Shown: piece after piece, positions 12,439-27,604 of the stretch | How the letters are laid out: every line of letters begins with the position of its first letter | Position numbering within the stretch: the first letter of the stretch is position 1 | NCBI GenBank assembly: GCA_026168455.1 | Contig: CM047426.1 | Coordinates: 79,759,986-79,823,985, forward strand | Length of the DNA: 64,000 nucleotides | Direction of reading: 5' to 3' | Source: Theocolax elegans | Taxonomy: Eukaryota; Arthropoda; Insecta; Hymenoptera; Cerocephalidae | Notes under the pieces: model-generated | Databases searched by the model: none | What the model was told of the DNA's origin: nothing | The model's input: only the letters and a program-made list of their open reading frames with translations | Program-made: the position numbers and the translations under genes

Positions 12439-15400
12439 ATAAGAATACACCTTTTTCTTTCTTTGAGCTAAGTTGCCGATATGATTTCGGTAAATCTAGT
12501 TGTAAATGTAATACTATGTGCTAATGAAATTGTTAATTTCCGAACATAAATAAAAGAAAATATATTCACATAACATTTAAAATAAAGCAAGTGACAATAT
12601 CTATTACTCCAACTGATAGTTAATAAAACTTTAGTTTCAAAATAATTTAAATGAACTGCGTAAACAATTACGCCTAACGTCGTGAGGATCGAGGTAAATT
12701 ATTTTTCAACATCGACGTCGTTCTCCTTTCAACGCAGTAATCTACGAAATTCACGCTCAGTAATATAAAACCTATCTCTCAGTGGTGAACAAAGGTCGGG
12801 ATAAATATGGTCGCCTTTCCAAGATCTCGAGCTTCTCGAGAAAAGAAGCGAGAGAGAAAGAGAAAGGGAGATGCGAGACGAGTTCAATCGATTGAAAAAT
12901 TCGATTCCGTGGCGAGAGTATGAATTCCCCATTATTTAGCTCGTTTTAATGCATATTAAAAGTCGAGTTTAACGTAAAGGGAAGCTACCGGAAGTTTTAC
13001 GAGTCCCAGTCGGATAAGCCATTGCTATATTTGCGCATGAAAAATGCGAAGATGTATCTGCGCAAGAAATTTATTGGTGAAAATCTTTATTGTGTGATAA
13101 ATATGCCGTTATTGACACCGATTGCCGGGCATTTATAACAAAATGAAACGAAACATTGAAATTATTAAGTATTTTTTTTAAGACTTTTTATATTTTTTTA
13201 TTGATTGCGGAATTTTTATTTTACATTGCAAGTCGTAAGTAATAATTTTTTAAAATTGGAATTAAGATTGTGGTTGTTGTAATATTTTTTAGAATAAATT
13301 TAAGATACTATATTAAATTTGTTAGTGTAATTAAAAAAATATATTACATACTGTTTTATTAGTATATTTATCAAATATTTGTGTTTAGTTTTACTTTGTA
13401 GAAAATTAAAAATCGAAGGACGACAAATATATGAATATTTAGATACTTATGATTGGTAAATGGAGGATTTGATTGACATTGATTATCATCAATTTTGATA
13501 CAAAGATTTAGTAAGAATATTTTGAAATTGTACATTAGTAAAATGAAAGTAAATTAAACAATCTAAGACTAATTGTAACTAAAATTGTCTTGATAAATAA
13601 ACGATAATAGAGGTATTGAACAATCTATTTCAAAATAGGAAGCCTCAAAGTTATAATGTAAGCCGCTCCTCCCGCCCCATAAATGATTGTAGGTATGAAT
13701 AACGCGAGGAGAGTAAACGCGGTAGAGAGAGAGTGTAGAGGGAAGGGGAGTAGGTGTATTCTGCGTAAGGTAATCGATTATTTATCTGGAAGGAAGATCG
13801 GAGTAAAAGTAAGTATATAAGTAAGGGGAGGTAACGCGTGTCACAGGTAGATATCGGTCGAGTCCGAAGCAGGCTCGAGTTGTGGACTCGGATCCGATAA
13901 CCGAGATGGACCACTCTCGGGAGTGTTTCACGAGCAAAGTCACGGGAGGTACACGTGTATTAGCCTCATCCTCCTCCTTCGGGCTTCTCCTATCTCCCGT
14001 ATTACGTGGGTATGTACATACGTATAACCATGACGCGTGCATATATAGGACCTCAGGACTTTGCCGGCAGGGTAAACGAGCCGTCTATCGGTCATATTAA
14101 GTAGTTTGAAGCCTGTCCGGAATACTGGGGGCCGCTCTCTCTCCCAACTCTCATCCTTTAACCTCGCTCTCGCTCTCGCTCTTCCTCTCTCTCTCTCTCT
14201 CTCTCGGATCTTCCACTACGTCCATCTCTTTCCTCTCTGTCTCCCGACGTCGGCCCTTTAATCTCGCCGCATTAGCCGTGCGAGAAGGAAACTTGCGCGG
14301 GATAGGGACTCGTGCCTCGAATGAGTCCTGACTCGCCGGTGCGAGACGCCGCTGCTGGCGGAATACGAGACCCGGGCAAGACGATGGGAATAAAGCCCTC
14401 TGGGCAACCTGGGTAACACTCAATGACGCGGAAAGTCGTTAACTTTATCCGAAGGACGAACTTGGCCCGATTTCGCAAGGAGATCGGTTGAAAAGTTCAT
14501 AATTGAGAGAGTGTCAATCGCTCGATCACGACGGGGTAATTACTTGGGATCAAGAATCGCTTGGCTATACTACTTCGACGCATTCACATTTTCATGATGT
14601 ACGCCATCTTGCATATTCGATACATCCAAAAGCTCACTACCCTTTGTGTAGATTCATAGCTACGCACACTCATTACCCTTTGTCACTCTCTTTTTAGTTT
14701 TACATATCTTCGGTTTAAAAAATCATCTTTTACGTGCGTTAAAATAGTAAAATTAATAATTCGCTACGAGTGGTGTCAATTAAACGAAAATTCGAAAATA
14801 ACAAATTACATGCTAATAATACATGATATTTTATTTAAATATAAATTATAATAACTTTAGTTAATAATTTAGGAAGAAATTTGTAAAAGTACATAGTTAT
14901 TTACGACAAATCTAATCGGAAAGAACAAATATCAAATATACTTCAGTTGTAGGCAACATTGATAAAATTTACCAGTGCGAATTTTCTGTATGAGTTATTT
15001 CGTTACATTAATATATTTGCATGTAATTTTAGTATTTGACGTTCTGCTAATAAATAATGTTTAACTAAAGGACTATTAATACATTATATATCGAAATTGT
15101 AATATTTACCATTAATTTTTCCCGCCCTACATATCAGTGTACGATTAGTGTTGAAATATCAGTTGAAAATTTGGAAACCATCGATAATACACAACAGGGA
15201 GAATCATTTGTTTTACCGATACAACCTATACATTTTGTTTCTAATGTGCTTTTCACATTTACTCATTAGATATCAAATGTACAAGGGAAATCGATATACT
15301 ATAACAAAATGGACGGAAAATGAAATTATTTATAAATTCATTAAACTCCAGGTGCATTAAAAAGTTATGCGAATCGCTATACCTCCAAATATCTTTTCCC

Positions 15401-16466
15401 TTTTTCTCTATTGTATTCGTGAAAGTATCCAGAAAAAATAAGGTAAGGAGATTTAACGAGCTAATTATTAATACAGAGACCAACTAATCAGGTAGGATCG
15501 CGAAATTTTCGTCGATGATTACCGAGGGCAATCGAGTAAAAGGAGACTGAGTTCTCGGTGCTTTAAGCGCTCGTAACCGAGGAAGAAAGAGCTTTTCGGC
15601 CCTTATTATATAACTTCCCCCGAGGAGCTCTTTGAAAAGCCCAGTAGGTCCATTATACCCGTAAGAAAAGTTGAAAATAAGCGCGTAACGAAGCCCGAGC
15701 GAAATCGCGGATAACGAGTTTCGACGAAATATAAGAAATGGTAGGGGCTGTACGGTAGGGGAGAGTAAGACTGGGAGAGGGGGAGGGAGAGAGGCAATGC
15801 ACTTAACAGGAGGATGGAAACCGAGCGGGAAAAGAGAGACTCCCTAATTCTTAGTCGGGCCTTTCGTCAATTTACTGGTCGGCGGAGGTAATTGAATCGT
15901 TTACAGGAACGAATTTTCATTTCTCACAATGTGCTTCGTCGATTCAGATCCGTAGGGCGGAGACTCGAGACGTTCCGCGACGAGGCCTCCATCTCCGGCT
16001 CCCGAACGACTTCCCGTCGTTTCTTCGCCCGTCTCGCGTTCGAATCGGGCGCCAAAAAGAGGAAGCCACCCCTCGGGAAGTTACTCGGTCTCTCTTACTG
16101 CTTCTCCTGAGTTTTCGGAAAACTAACAACCCGGAACCTTCAGATTTTCAAGTGACTTCAACTTTCTTTTATATCGCTATTAGACTTTTGACCGAGCAAT
16201 AAGGAGTAAGGATTTCATACGAAAGATAATGTACGTTTAGTTTATCTGTAACCAATACCACTGTACTTGTAAATACGATTGATATCGCAATTTCAAGAAC
16301 GATTAATAAGAAAATATATTATTTAATTCAGAACATATAATTTTCTATGATACTATACTTCTAATTAATATCGAACCTTTCAAGAAATAGTGTAAATAAC
16401 CTTAAAAATATTGCAAACGGAAATAAATCATGATACAACATCATCAGTGTCTAGACTATTCACCGG

Positions 16467-16534
16467 TTGCACAAACAAATTTTGTGCAATCCACCGTCAT
16501 TAAGATGTAGAACGGTGGTCAAGAAGCTTCTTGA
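16467..16534. other. Three abutting hairpins / palindromes
   Basis: Three inverted repeats stand end to end in 68 bp. The first has arms TTGCACAAA (467-475) and TTTGTGCAA (481-489) with a 5-nt loop. The second has arms CCACCGT (491-497) and ACGGTGG (512-518). The third is a perfect 16-bp palindrome, TCAAGAAGCTTCTTGA (519-534). Offsets are within 16 kb (add 16000). The tight packing suggests structured RNA or a fold-back element, but no family is recognised and no strand is favoured. Confidence 0.4.
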
Positions 16535-18330
16535 GATGTTTCTTGTACGCTGGGTTACATGAAAGAGCACACGAGGATGAACTCACGGGATTAGGTACAA
16601 TGGTAGCGGGGCGTGGCAAGTGCAACGTCGTAGATATGCTCTTGCTTTTAATATGTCAAATGTACATGAATATAAGATTGATTACCGTTCTTTAACTGGT
16701 TTATTTCAATACGTTTCAAGAAAGTATAATTAATACTCCACTAACTTTTCGTATCTCATAAAACATGCAGTAAAAGTCATTTAAAATTCAATTCGGACAT
16801 TAAAAGTTGAGCTAAAAGTTGCCATTCTAAAATTAGAATTTTGTGTAATAAAATAAGTAATTTAAAATTCGTGTTAATAATAACGGACAAAAATATAAAT
16901 GTATGAATTAGCTTCCTGTAACAGATATATGCATAATAAACGAAACGAGAGATGTTAAATCATAATATCCGATTTTATTTTTATCTTGTTATAATTTGGA
17001 GTTGAATTCAAAAATCAATTGTAAGTGAAATAGAACGTTTATATTTATTATTATCTTATCAAGGATCATATTAAAATTGTATTCAAATTAAGTAAAATAA
17101 ATCACAAACGAAATCTCACTTGTGTTCGTACTGAAGAAGTATGTATTTAATGATATAATTAAACAAAAATAGTTGCGATAATTGTACATTTTTTAAAAAA
17201 ATTATTTATCACTGGATTTATACGCGTTTTGAATGGATAAATTAATTACTTAGAAAACAATATCTAATTAATAATTTGTATGCATCTCTTATTGAATAAA
17301 AATAGCAAAATCATCAAGATGGAAGCAATTAATTACTTTCCTCCCATTCAAGGAAACGTAGAGATTCGAATTTTCAATTGTAATACCCCAAGAAATCCGA
17401 GCAATTCCCTCCCATTAATTTGCCCCGAGTAACCCATAAACAAATCCGAAAACCGTAGTCCCTAATCGATTCCGCGCAACTTAGCCAGCAGGTACCGGAA
17501 AATTGTGTGTAGCTCGAAATTCCTACGATTTCAAGGCAAAATCGCTCGAGCCAAAATATGATCGGCTCGCGTAAAAAGGTACTAGGTGAAAGGGGCGGAT
17601 GAAACCGCGCCATTCTTTAGCGGCGTGTGATCTCGCCGACCATTTACCACCGGCGGCAAACGGCTATTGTTAAATGCTGGAGCATTATCCTCTCGCTCTC
17701 CGCGGGAGGTTCAATTTGTTTTGCCCGCAGCCTCCAAGACGACTTCTTGCGCGAGAGCCTCCGCCACTTTAGCCTTCCATTATCGGTCTGCTTTTTCACC
17801 GAGCCTCTGTCAGCCTTTCTCCGCGCACTCCTTTATTCTTCCTTTTTTCTCTAGTCGAGTTTTACCTGGATGCTGCTACGCTCCCGTGATTTCGGTCGAA
17901 GGCAATCCGTTGATGTTTAGGGGTTCAGGATTTCCGGGCTTTTCTTTCGGATTCAGAACAAAATTTTACGATTCTAACGGAATAAAGTTGACTTTCCAAG
18001 GTGTTGTAGTGCTATAAATTATATAATACACATCCGGGAATATATTTCCATATTATTACCACTTTTTCATGATGTACAAATATCATTATTCTCATTTTAA
18101 ACTGCATGATCGTTTTCATTATTTTATCTTTTAACAACCCTCATGATTATTAATATTCTCTCAATTTTAAATTATTAGTTATCCGAACCAATCCCTCTTA
18201 TTCTAGATTAATAAATTATTTACACGTTAGTATTATTTTTCGCATATTTATAAATTTAAATTCAAATATTACAATTCAAATATGTCTACAATTACAGGTG
18301 TAATATTTAACATTTTAAAATAATATATGT

Positions 18331-18369
18331 ATAAATATATAAATATATAAATATATAAATATATAAATA
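18331..18369. repeat. AT-rich 8-bp tandem repeat
   Basis: About five copies of an ATAAATAT unit in tandem. It is a simple minisatellite-like repeat with no coding potential. Confidence 0.8.
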
Positions 18370-19591
18370 AATTATATATAATTTTGAAATGTAATTTTAA
18401 TTATTTGAATAGCTATACATTTTACATTTAAGTTATTTCATTATTGGAAAAAATATAAAGTTCACTTAAATCAACAAAATCAATATAAAACTTGAAAAAA
18501 GGTCGAAAAATAAAGTTAACTGGTTACACAATTGTCGTTTCAACTAGCACAAAAACCGAAAATTTTTAGTATTTGCCAGACCCGGAAGCTCGAGAGCCCA
18601 AGATACCCGTTCGCTAAAAGTTACTCGAAAGGTGTATGTGCTCTTTTTACCAGCAACACGCTCGAGAGAAACCGTCGGAAGGGAACAAAAAATGGAGTAT
18701 GGAGGTTCAACAGGAAGAAAAGAAAGTCCCAGTATAGAGTGTATGTGTACGTGTATTTATATATATATATATAAGCGATATAGATCCGGGGGGATGAAAA
18801 TTACCGGACGACAGAGACAGAAAATCGCGGGTATAATTTATGTGCCAATTAATTGGTAATTAAGACGGACACTTTTTTGGACAAATTAAATTCGTGGCTT
18901 CCCCTCCTTCGTCCTCGTACATATAATCAACGGGAAAAGTTAACGTTTCTTTCTGAGAAGAAGCCTCCCTGCTTTTTTTTCCTCTTCGAAAGCTCGGCGC
19001 GAGCTTGCAAGAGTTTCACCGCGCGGTTTTTCGCCCAACAACTTTGAAACTTCGGTCTCGGGGTTTTTCAGCCAAGATCAGCCCTTAATCGAGACTTTGC
19101 CTCCACCCTTGCGCTCTTAAACTCGCGCGCGGCAATTTCTTTTTGCGCTCTTTGGTCGCAAGCGATCTTCCGCATACAGCTCCCTCGATTCATTAACGAA
19201 GGAGCGAACCCTTTATTTTTCGGCGTCGTAATTCGCTCGGGCAAATGATTAACGCGATGAGTTTGCGAATTAAATGCGATTGTTTCGAGGGCCGTTTGAT
19301 TTTCTCGGAGGAATGATTCTTGGTAAAATTGTTTGGGGAACCTTGGAATTTTAGTTTTAATTGCTCTTTTTATTCTTGAAGAGCGGGGTTAGATGTTTTT
19401 TCATCTGGAATTTGGCTGCTTCCTTTACGACATTGACTAAAGTGTTAGATACTGATGTAAGTTTTAATAATGTTAAATAAGTAATTATATTTATAATAAA
19501 TACAAATATTTCTTATTTTTCGTATTTTATTCATAATTTGTTTAATCTTCTAAAAACTCTCGTTGTATTAAAAAGTTCTCGATAATTTTAA

Positions 19592-19720
19592 CTTCTAGAC
19601 TGCCGTCATTTTTTCATAGCAATAACGAACTTTTTTCTCAAAGATTCATGTATATTAATAACATAGACGTTCCACAGCATCAGGATAAAACCCCGAACCC
19701 CGGTCTTGGCGGTCTAAAGG
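19592..19720. mobile_element. Possible 129-bp TTAA-flanked MITE
   Basis: The segment lies between TTAA at 19588-19591 and TTAA at 19721-19724. Its ends are imperfect inverted repeats: CTTCTAGACTGCC on the left against CCTTTAGACCGCC read inward from the right, 10 of 13 matching. TTAA flanks are the hallmark of piggyBac-type insertion. The element is short and the match modest, so this is tentative. Confidence 0.35.
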
Positions 19721-22700
19721 TTAAAAACCTAATATCTTTAATACTTACGTAAAAGTTGCTTTAAAAATAAAGTAATTGTATATTGATTTAATTATACAAT
19801 AACATAATAACAAGTTAATTTATAAAGTTAAATTGTTACATGCAGAGACGTTTTAAGCGGAATTACAAAAAATTCATGTGAGATTCACAAATTCAGAAAT
19901 GCAATTTCCGCATACTAAGTAGTTTGTTAAATTTGCAAACTTGTTCTTGTGAATTATATAAACTAAGTGGTGGGAATGTCACAAAGTTACCGCTTTATGC
20001 TCTAGTCTGATCTCTATATAAGAACATTTAAATAATTTAATTAAATAAGAACAATTTGATCTTAGTATCTGGTTCAATTTACTACCACGTTTATTAATAA
20101 TGTTGAAACTCTTGTTCAAAGTCTAATATGAACTTGTAATTATCACAAATATGTTTGAATATAATGACTATGGTGGTTTGTAATGTAATATACTTTTAAT
20201 GAGAATTTATCGATCTCTCGAAGTCAAGGTATAACAAGAAAAAAATTAACACAATTTTTGCTTTTGTAACGTTTTCAACGCACGTCAAGTTTAGCTTTGA
20301 TTATTTTTTTAATAGATCAAAAGGAAATTTTATTTAAATTAAAAAAGCAACATTCGTACATTACATTCATAACGAGAAATTCAAAGTGAATCATGTTGAA
20401 CGCAATTTCCTGCGTGTCATTAATAGAAAAAATGTGAACGCGGACTGTCTATTAATAGCTGTATAAGAGTGAGCGATGTACATATGTTTTGTAGAAGACA
20501 AAAAATTTGGTACGAACATCTGTTATTGACGTTTCCTCACAATGAGAAAATAGAAAAAAATTAAATTTGACTTGACGATACATATTACAATGCATAAAAA
20601 ATTAAAATAATAATAATTTAAATTGTATTATTTGTTATAAATAAATAGTTATAGTTTATTATTAAGAAATAAATAACGCAACACGAATAAAATAAATAAA
20701 TAAATAATTTGAATATTTCACCATTTTTAGATTTAAACTATTTTGTAACATTTTCCTTAGTATCACGTTCCACTAAGCACTTAAGGTAGTTTCCGAACTC
20801 ATATTTAAACTTATTATTAAAACATAATAAGTATACAGCACAGGTGAACACAAGCTGTCGATTCGACCCTGCAGCTCATCAGTAGAGATCCCTCTTGTAT
20901 TTTCAACCCGGACCTCGTTACAAAAGCGCACTAGTTTCCTCCTTAAATTCCTCGCTTCCAACCGTCGGTGCAACGATCTTCCTTGGTGCATTTTCACTCG
21001 ACAAGGACAAAAGCAAGCTGCCGCTCCGATGGTTTTTATGGAAGGAGAAACCAAAAAACAAGGGAAGCGCGAGGCGGCCTGAAAGCGTGCAAAACGAGCG
21101 TTCCTTTTTCTCTACTGAGTCTTTTTCGAGCAAGTTTCATGATAGTGGTTTTCGTAGATTTCATCGAGATGAGATCGTAATTGGACTATTTTTGATTATA
21201 CTACGAGTTTCGTACAATTTTTTTTACAACATTTAACGACGGGAATTCAGAATTAACAAAATAAATTGTAATTCTTTTCAACATGTTAAAAAAACGATAG
21301 TAAATATATCTTTTTCGTAAAAACATTCTTTCTTTTTGTAATAATAAGCGAATAAAAGCTCACCGTTTGTGTAATTTTTATAATAAATTGAAATATTGTA
21401 AAAATATACTTTAAGCGCCTAATCTTTAAACCGGCAAGTTGAAAGTCAGAATCTAAAATAATGACTAAACAACCAAAACATGAATTTATGAAACAGCACG
21501 TTTAGACAGTATGCAACGAACGTCAATCCGGCGTCGAGGTTGGATGGTTAGTGCAAAACAAACATGCGAAAAGGCGGTCGCGTGCGCGTGTGCAAAAGGA
21601 AAAAAGCAATTTTTCTCTTAGCTTCCATGGAGGCCACAAGAACGACAGTCCTGTCATTCACCTGCTTTCGTCTTTTCTCTTTGACGGGGAGTAAACCTCG
21701 TTCTTTTCTTTTCCTCGTCGGATAAATAAAAAACCGTTATGGAACAACAGAGGGCGGCAAGAACAGAAGCACGACAGTCGAAACTTCTTCCACGCGGATG
21801 AGCAAAACCGCGAGAAAAATGCGTCGCGCGTCTGCCCCTGACAATAAATGACAGATGCTATAGCCACGGTCGATCGAAGAAAAGAAAGAGAGAGGAAGAG
21901 AGTGCGCGAGAGAAAGAGTAGATGATCTCTCGTAGGTTATTATTGACGTCGTGAGAACCGTAAAAAAGCATGAACAAATGCGCAGCAAATTTTTCATTTT
22001 TTTTTCTATTTGTCGTAATAAAAACGTAATTTTCTATCGCAAACGTTTTCGAGCGCAAAATACAATCATCGGAATTTTTTTCCAACGAGTTTTAATAAAT
22101 AAAAGGAAAGAACTGCGCATTTCAGCATTTTTCTTTCATTTTCTACGTTCTATATACATATTCTTAGAGCGAAGAAAGAAAGTCTTGTAACTTCGGGCTA
22201 CTCAAAAGTGCGAAGACCAAGTCTGTAGGGGAAAGTATAAGGAGTATAACTGGATGAGAAACAAGGCAGGCAGCCACGGAATCTTTAATACCGAGGGTAA
22301 AATTCTGCTAATTAAGCATTCAACGCTCAATGATGTAGTATATATATTACTGGGCTTACTTATGTATCGTCTGTGAATTACACATACATATATACATACA
22401 CACACATACATATATCATTGTAAAAGAACTTTGTAATGATGCTCGAATAATTTTATGTATCAATGGAACAAGATTGGTAAAAACGAATGTTTCAATGGTC
22501 TTTTAAAAATCTGATTCTTTTATGGTTAATTAAAGCGGTTGAGGAAGGGAAAATACTTTTGACCTTTTCACCTGGTCAGAAGAAAAATAATATTTAAAGT
22601 CTGAATATCGTTGGCAAAAGTGCGTCAATATGCGTCACAAGCTTTCTTCAGAAATGTGAATCGTTGATTTAATTACATGATTAATTCGTCGAGGGTTTTT

Positions 22701-23953
22701 AATGATATAGCACTTGTTTTTATTGACTGTGATATTTATAGCGTCTTATTGTATAGAATTATGTATAGAATTATACAAATGTTTCTCATAAAGAAATTTG
22801 TAGTATTAAATGTGCATACTTTACAGTATAGCAATTTTATTTAAATGTTAAAATAATTTATATTTATTTTTTATTTACGTATGTATTCTTTTAAATTAAT
22901 GTTCGCATACCTTTATGTTCAAGTCAATTAACTTAAAAGAAAAATAATCTTGGTTTTCTTTAAAAATGTAATTTAACACGAGAATATAAAAGATGTTTTT
23001 TTTTAACTTTACGCGACAGAAAAAAGTAAATGCAAATTCCTAATTTTTAAAATAACACTTCGTTATACTTGATCTATATTTATCAAATTTTTCAGAAAAT
23101 AATTTTATTTAAACGAGTTTAGGAAATTACATTAAGTAGGTGTTAATGGTTACAATGAATTTAATTATATTATATTTCATATGAAATAAGATTCTAAAGT
23201 ACATATTTATTTTCTATCCAGCTATTCCATCCGTTAAGTTTCTAGCGAAACAATCGTAGACAATCGATCCCGAAGCTCAGAACGAACAATGCTATAAAAT
23301 CGTCATCCAAGAATAACGATGGAAATAAAAGTAGGAAGAAAGAATGCCTTTTATCACATAAGTGTATCCACCTAATGACACAACATTTCCGGAACAATTT
23401 TCATTGAGTTGGATCGGAAAGAATTCAAGGGGACCTCCGCGAGAAGGAAGCGCGAGCGCGCGCGTGCGCAAGCCACTAGAAAAGGTTAAGAAACACCGGG
23501 AACGAATAAAAAACACCGAGAGGAAAAGTTGGAAAAATCGCGTTTAACCTCGACGCGACGCGACGCGATAAAACTTCCCCATACGTTCTTTGAACCATAC
23601 ACGAGAAATTCCTTACCCGCGGATCTCGTAATCAGGAGTAAGGGAACGAAAAGGAGAAAATTGTCCCGCTCTCCTCGTTATCACGCGCTACGGGCTTGTT
23701 TTCATTATATTGCGGAGCGAACGCGTTTCTGGCGGAAGTAACAATAGCGACAAATCCAATGGCGCCATATCCGGTGCAGTGGCTATACTAGCCTTAGCCG
23801 ATGCTATCTCCGAACGGAGTAAACGCGGGAGGGCGACGAGGGGAGGCGTCTTCGGAGGAAACTCATTGCTGCATACGGAACAAGCCGAGCGGAATCTTCT
23901 TTGGAATGCTAGACAGACGACAACAATGGATTGCTTTCGCTGGAATTCTATAT

Positions 23954-23972
23954 CTTTCTCTCGCTCTCTCAC

Positions 23973-24016
<44 letters not shown>
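23954..24016. repeat. CT microsatellite
   Basis: An interrupted CT dinucleotide run of about 60 bp. It creates Ser-Leu and Arg-Glu repeat open frames on both strands that should not be read as genes. Confidence 0.9.
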
Positions 24017-24021
<5 letters not shown>

Positions 24022-27000
24022 TGCGCGCGCTGCTTTTCTGACTTTACTGACATCGCGAGAATGGGAAATGCTGCGGATTGCTTATACCGAGTTTCCTTTA
24101 TTTTCCTCCTTATTTTTTTAAACGCTCGGGAGGGGTGGAATGCGGTATGCGAGTTTTCTCGAGGATGCATGGGTGATTTTATACTTTTAATGGGTGTGGT
24201 TACCTATATATTTATATACTGTTTTCGTTATTTTCATTTTATACTCTTTTTGGCTTTATTTACAAACCTGACTGAAACTCAAAACATCGATAAGACCTCT
24301 TTTCTTGAAAAAAAAGTTTGAATTATTACCTTTTAAACATTGTTATTTTTCTGTATTTAAAAAATCTATAAATGATGTATCGATTTTTATTGCTAATTAT
24401 TGAATGTCTGAACTTTTCTTGATTAATAAACAAATTTATCAATCTTTATAAATTACTAATTAATCTAGAAACTATTTTCTGCAGTTAATAATAATAGTAA
24501 TATTGACATTCTGCTACTTGGAAAAAGAAGTCTATTCGTTATCTGTTTATTCAACTATAGTAGTAATATTTAAATTCAATTTTCGAATCACGATGAATAA
24601 AATAATGTTCATTGCAATTGACATGAAATATATTTTCTGATGTATTTGTAATAAAAATAACTTGAACAATTTTTTAATTTATAATTTTTTAATATATATA
24701 CTATATATATATACACACACATATATAATATATTTTTTTATTATTATACAAGATACTTCAGAAACATTTAAAACTGTCAGAGCAGTACTTAATAACGTTA
24801 GTTAGCAAAAATTATTATAGAAAGAACGTACATTTTGCAAGTATACAGTCTGATAAAAAATCGAGTTAATTTCAAAGTTTCAAAATTTATTTATATCGTT
24901 TTTAAAAATGTCGACCTGCATTCGACATAAAAAGCGGTTTTAATAACTTTTGAAATAATACACGTTGTACGATTGAAACGTAATAATGAATATCCTGATT
25001 TACTGTGTAGTATTATTCTACTCTAATATTAACAATACATCTTTATGTTTTAAAATGTTTGGCAAATTATTCCACAAAGTATAGGAATAAAGTATAATGT
25101 GCAACAAATATTCTAATTAATGTCGTAAAAGAATATAAATGTATAGTAAAACATTAGCCGTGATTAAAGGACTATAGATTCAACGTATATGACGCGTTGA
25201 TTAAAAGCATATCAAACTGTTTTTCATTTTTCGTTCATTTTGACATTCCACGCATTATAATATTTTATGAACAATTTTGTTAATAATTGTAAATACTAGG
25301 TAGAGTTAAAGAAATAAACTAACATAAAAAGTACCTAAAATTCCAGAGGTATAATATCAGAATCGAGCGTACCATATTTACTTCTCAAATACGCGAAAAA
25401 TCCAATGTTTCCTCTACTTACTCTTAAATTTAACTTTGCCAGCGGTGTCACGCGCTACACCGATTTCCACTCAAAAACCGAAAATCCTGCATCAAGTGGA
25501 CGTTCTTCTTTTCCATTTCTCGTACCCCCATCCGGTTCAATTATTCGGTAGCCGATGCGGTCGCTCTAAGGCAACGTCGTCGACAGGCGATTCGGTTCTG
25601 CAAGCGCGTACGGTAGATAAACTCCATACGCGATAACCCCGGAAGCGATATCGGGAGTAACGACTCGCGTCCACAGAACCCGAAATCGTTTTCACATTTT
25701 TACCAACCGGTCTGCGGCTTTCTTTTCTCAACACGATTCCAGTCTACAGAATTTCCAATAGCCAATCAAATGTGATGGGATATCGAGATTTTTTAAGAAT
25801 TAAATAATTACCGTGTGTTCTTCTTTTTACATCATTTTGTGGAAAAGGTAAGCTTATAAAAATATATTTTAGTATTATTTTTGCTCTTCCTTTACTTATC
25901 CCGTCTCCGGTAAATTTGAAAATCATTTCTATCAATAAATACGTGAGAGATTTACAATAATTCATTTAATTTACTAAACTCTCAAAACAAATAAATAATC
26001 AAAAATAAATGTGTATCCGTTTTAATTTGAAATTATAATATTCTATTAATTTAAATATCTAAATATTCAAAACATTTGCGTTTGCGATTCAATAAATAAT
26101 CACAGAAAAGAAAATAATTTAAAATTACGAAAACATTTGGTTATTATTTTTCACGTATATAATGATATTTGCAAAAAGTAGTAATGTTAGTTGAACACAG
26201 AACTTCTTATAAAAGGTATTCGAAGATGTTGAATCGTTGTACTCGAAAGTTGAGAGTTCAAATTCACGAATTCGATATTACTCTTAAAAACAAAAAAACA
26301 ATTTTCAAGTTTTTCTGCTATATAGAAAATCAACTATTTTAAATTTAAAATATCTTTGACAGAGCAGTTGAACTTAAGTCTAAAAAATCGGAAAACCAAT
26401 TTCTATGTAAATGCTGCATAATAAAAGCCTATATATTTCAGAATTTAAGAAAAGCAAAACAAAATCAAATTTATAGTTTAAACTTTTATATAGAAGAAAT
26501 ATAATAAGTAATGTAAACAATTTATTCATTATAAACAGTATACAATTTTGCGAGGTTATTTAAAAATCGATTATTTATTGTTAAAATGATTGAAAGAGAA
26601 ATAAACTTTTCTTTCAAAATGTGATTTTAAAAATATGAAAAGCTCAAAAAGCTACCTAAATTCAATGACTTGTATGTATTGAATTTCCAAACTTTTGAAT
26701 AAAGAATTAGGAAAACTAGAACACTTTTCTTGTTCAATTTCCAATCTTCAAATTCTGCCAAGTTCCAATTTCTAAGAATAAAATAGCAAATAAAAAGAAT
26801 TTAAAGATTTTATTCTATCCCATATATCTAAAGAAACTTTCCTTCTATTTAAAGATGAATTTTGTTGGATAAATCTAATATATATTTTTAATTAAAAACT
26901 TCGTTTTAATAAATATTATTTTTTTAAATATTTACTAAATGCCTTCAATATTTTTGTTTGATAATGGTTATTAGCGAAGACACTGTTACCTCCATTATCA

Positions 27001-27565
27001 TTTTACTTTTAAATCATATTTTTTAATTTAATTAACATCACATGCTTCAATATTATTAACAATAGACAATATAGGTATTATTAATTTAGCTAGATAACAT
27101 AAGTAAATTATAATTTTTATAATGTTATCGTTACGTCAATAAAATCACTTATTACTCATAAAATACATGAGTGATTAACCTAATTTAACTTAAAGTTACA
27201 ATTTAACAATATGTATGAAAATTTCGAGGGAGAATTATGCAAAGAACGTGCGCAAGGTAATACCTGAAACGGCAAGCCTAAATAGTACTAAACAACCTCT
27301 AAAACCGTATCCACAACATCGACCGTCCAAACCAAACTGAAACCATAATCTAACGAAAAATCAGTCCACAATGTGAGGTACCCTTAAACACTCTAGAAAT
27401 TCTGACACTGACTTTCGTCGCAACTTTTCCCTCTCGCATGCTGCGAAGTCTCAAGGAATTCGAAGGTTCCGGACGGGTTTTAAGGGCTGGATCCTTTTGC
27501 GATTAAGGCATTTCGAGGTAGGGTAAGAAAGAGAAAGAGAAAGAGAGACAGGAGGGAGGGGAAGT

Positions 27566-27568
<3 letters not shown>

Positions 27569-27596
<28 letters not shown>

Positions 27597-27604
27597 TGAG
27601 AGAG
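27569..27604. repeat. GA microsatellite
   Basis: A GA dinucleotide run of about 30 bp with flanking purine-rich sequence from 27520. In insects GA runs can bind GAGA-type factors; nothing more can be said from the sequence. Confidence 0.85.

Noticed and set aside
18331..18369. CRISPR-like short repeats
   Set aside because: An 8-bp AT-rich tandem without spacers in a eukaryotic genome; a simple repeat.
20773..21236. Overlapping frames of 70-113 codons on both strands
   Set aside because: No recognisable domain, and splice-like sites do not agree with any frame.
23710..24321. 203-codon + frame and a 160-codon - frame over the same place
   Set aside because: Both run through the CT microsatellite at 23954-24016, which opens several frames at once (Ser-Leu and Arg-Glu repeats). 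No domain, and no splice or start context.
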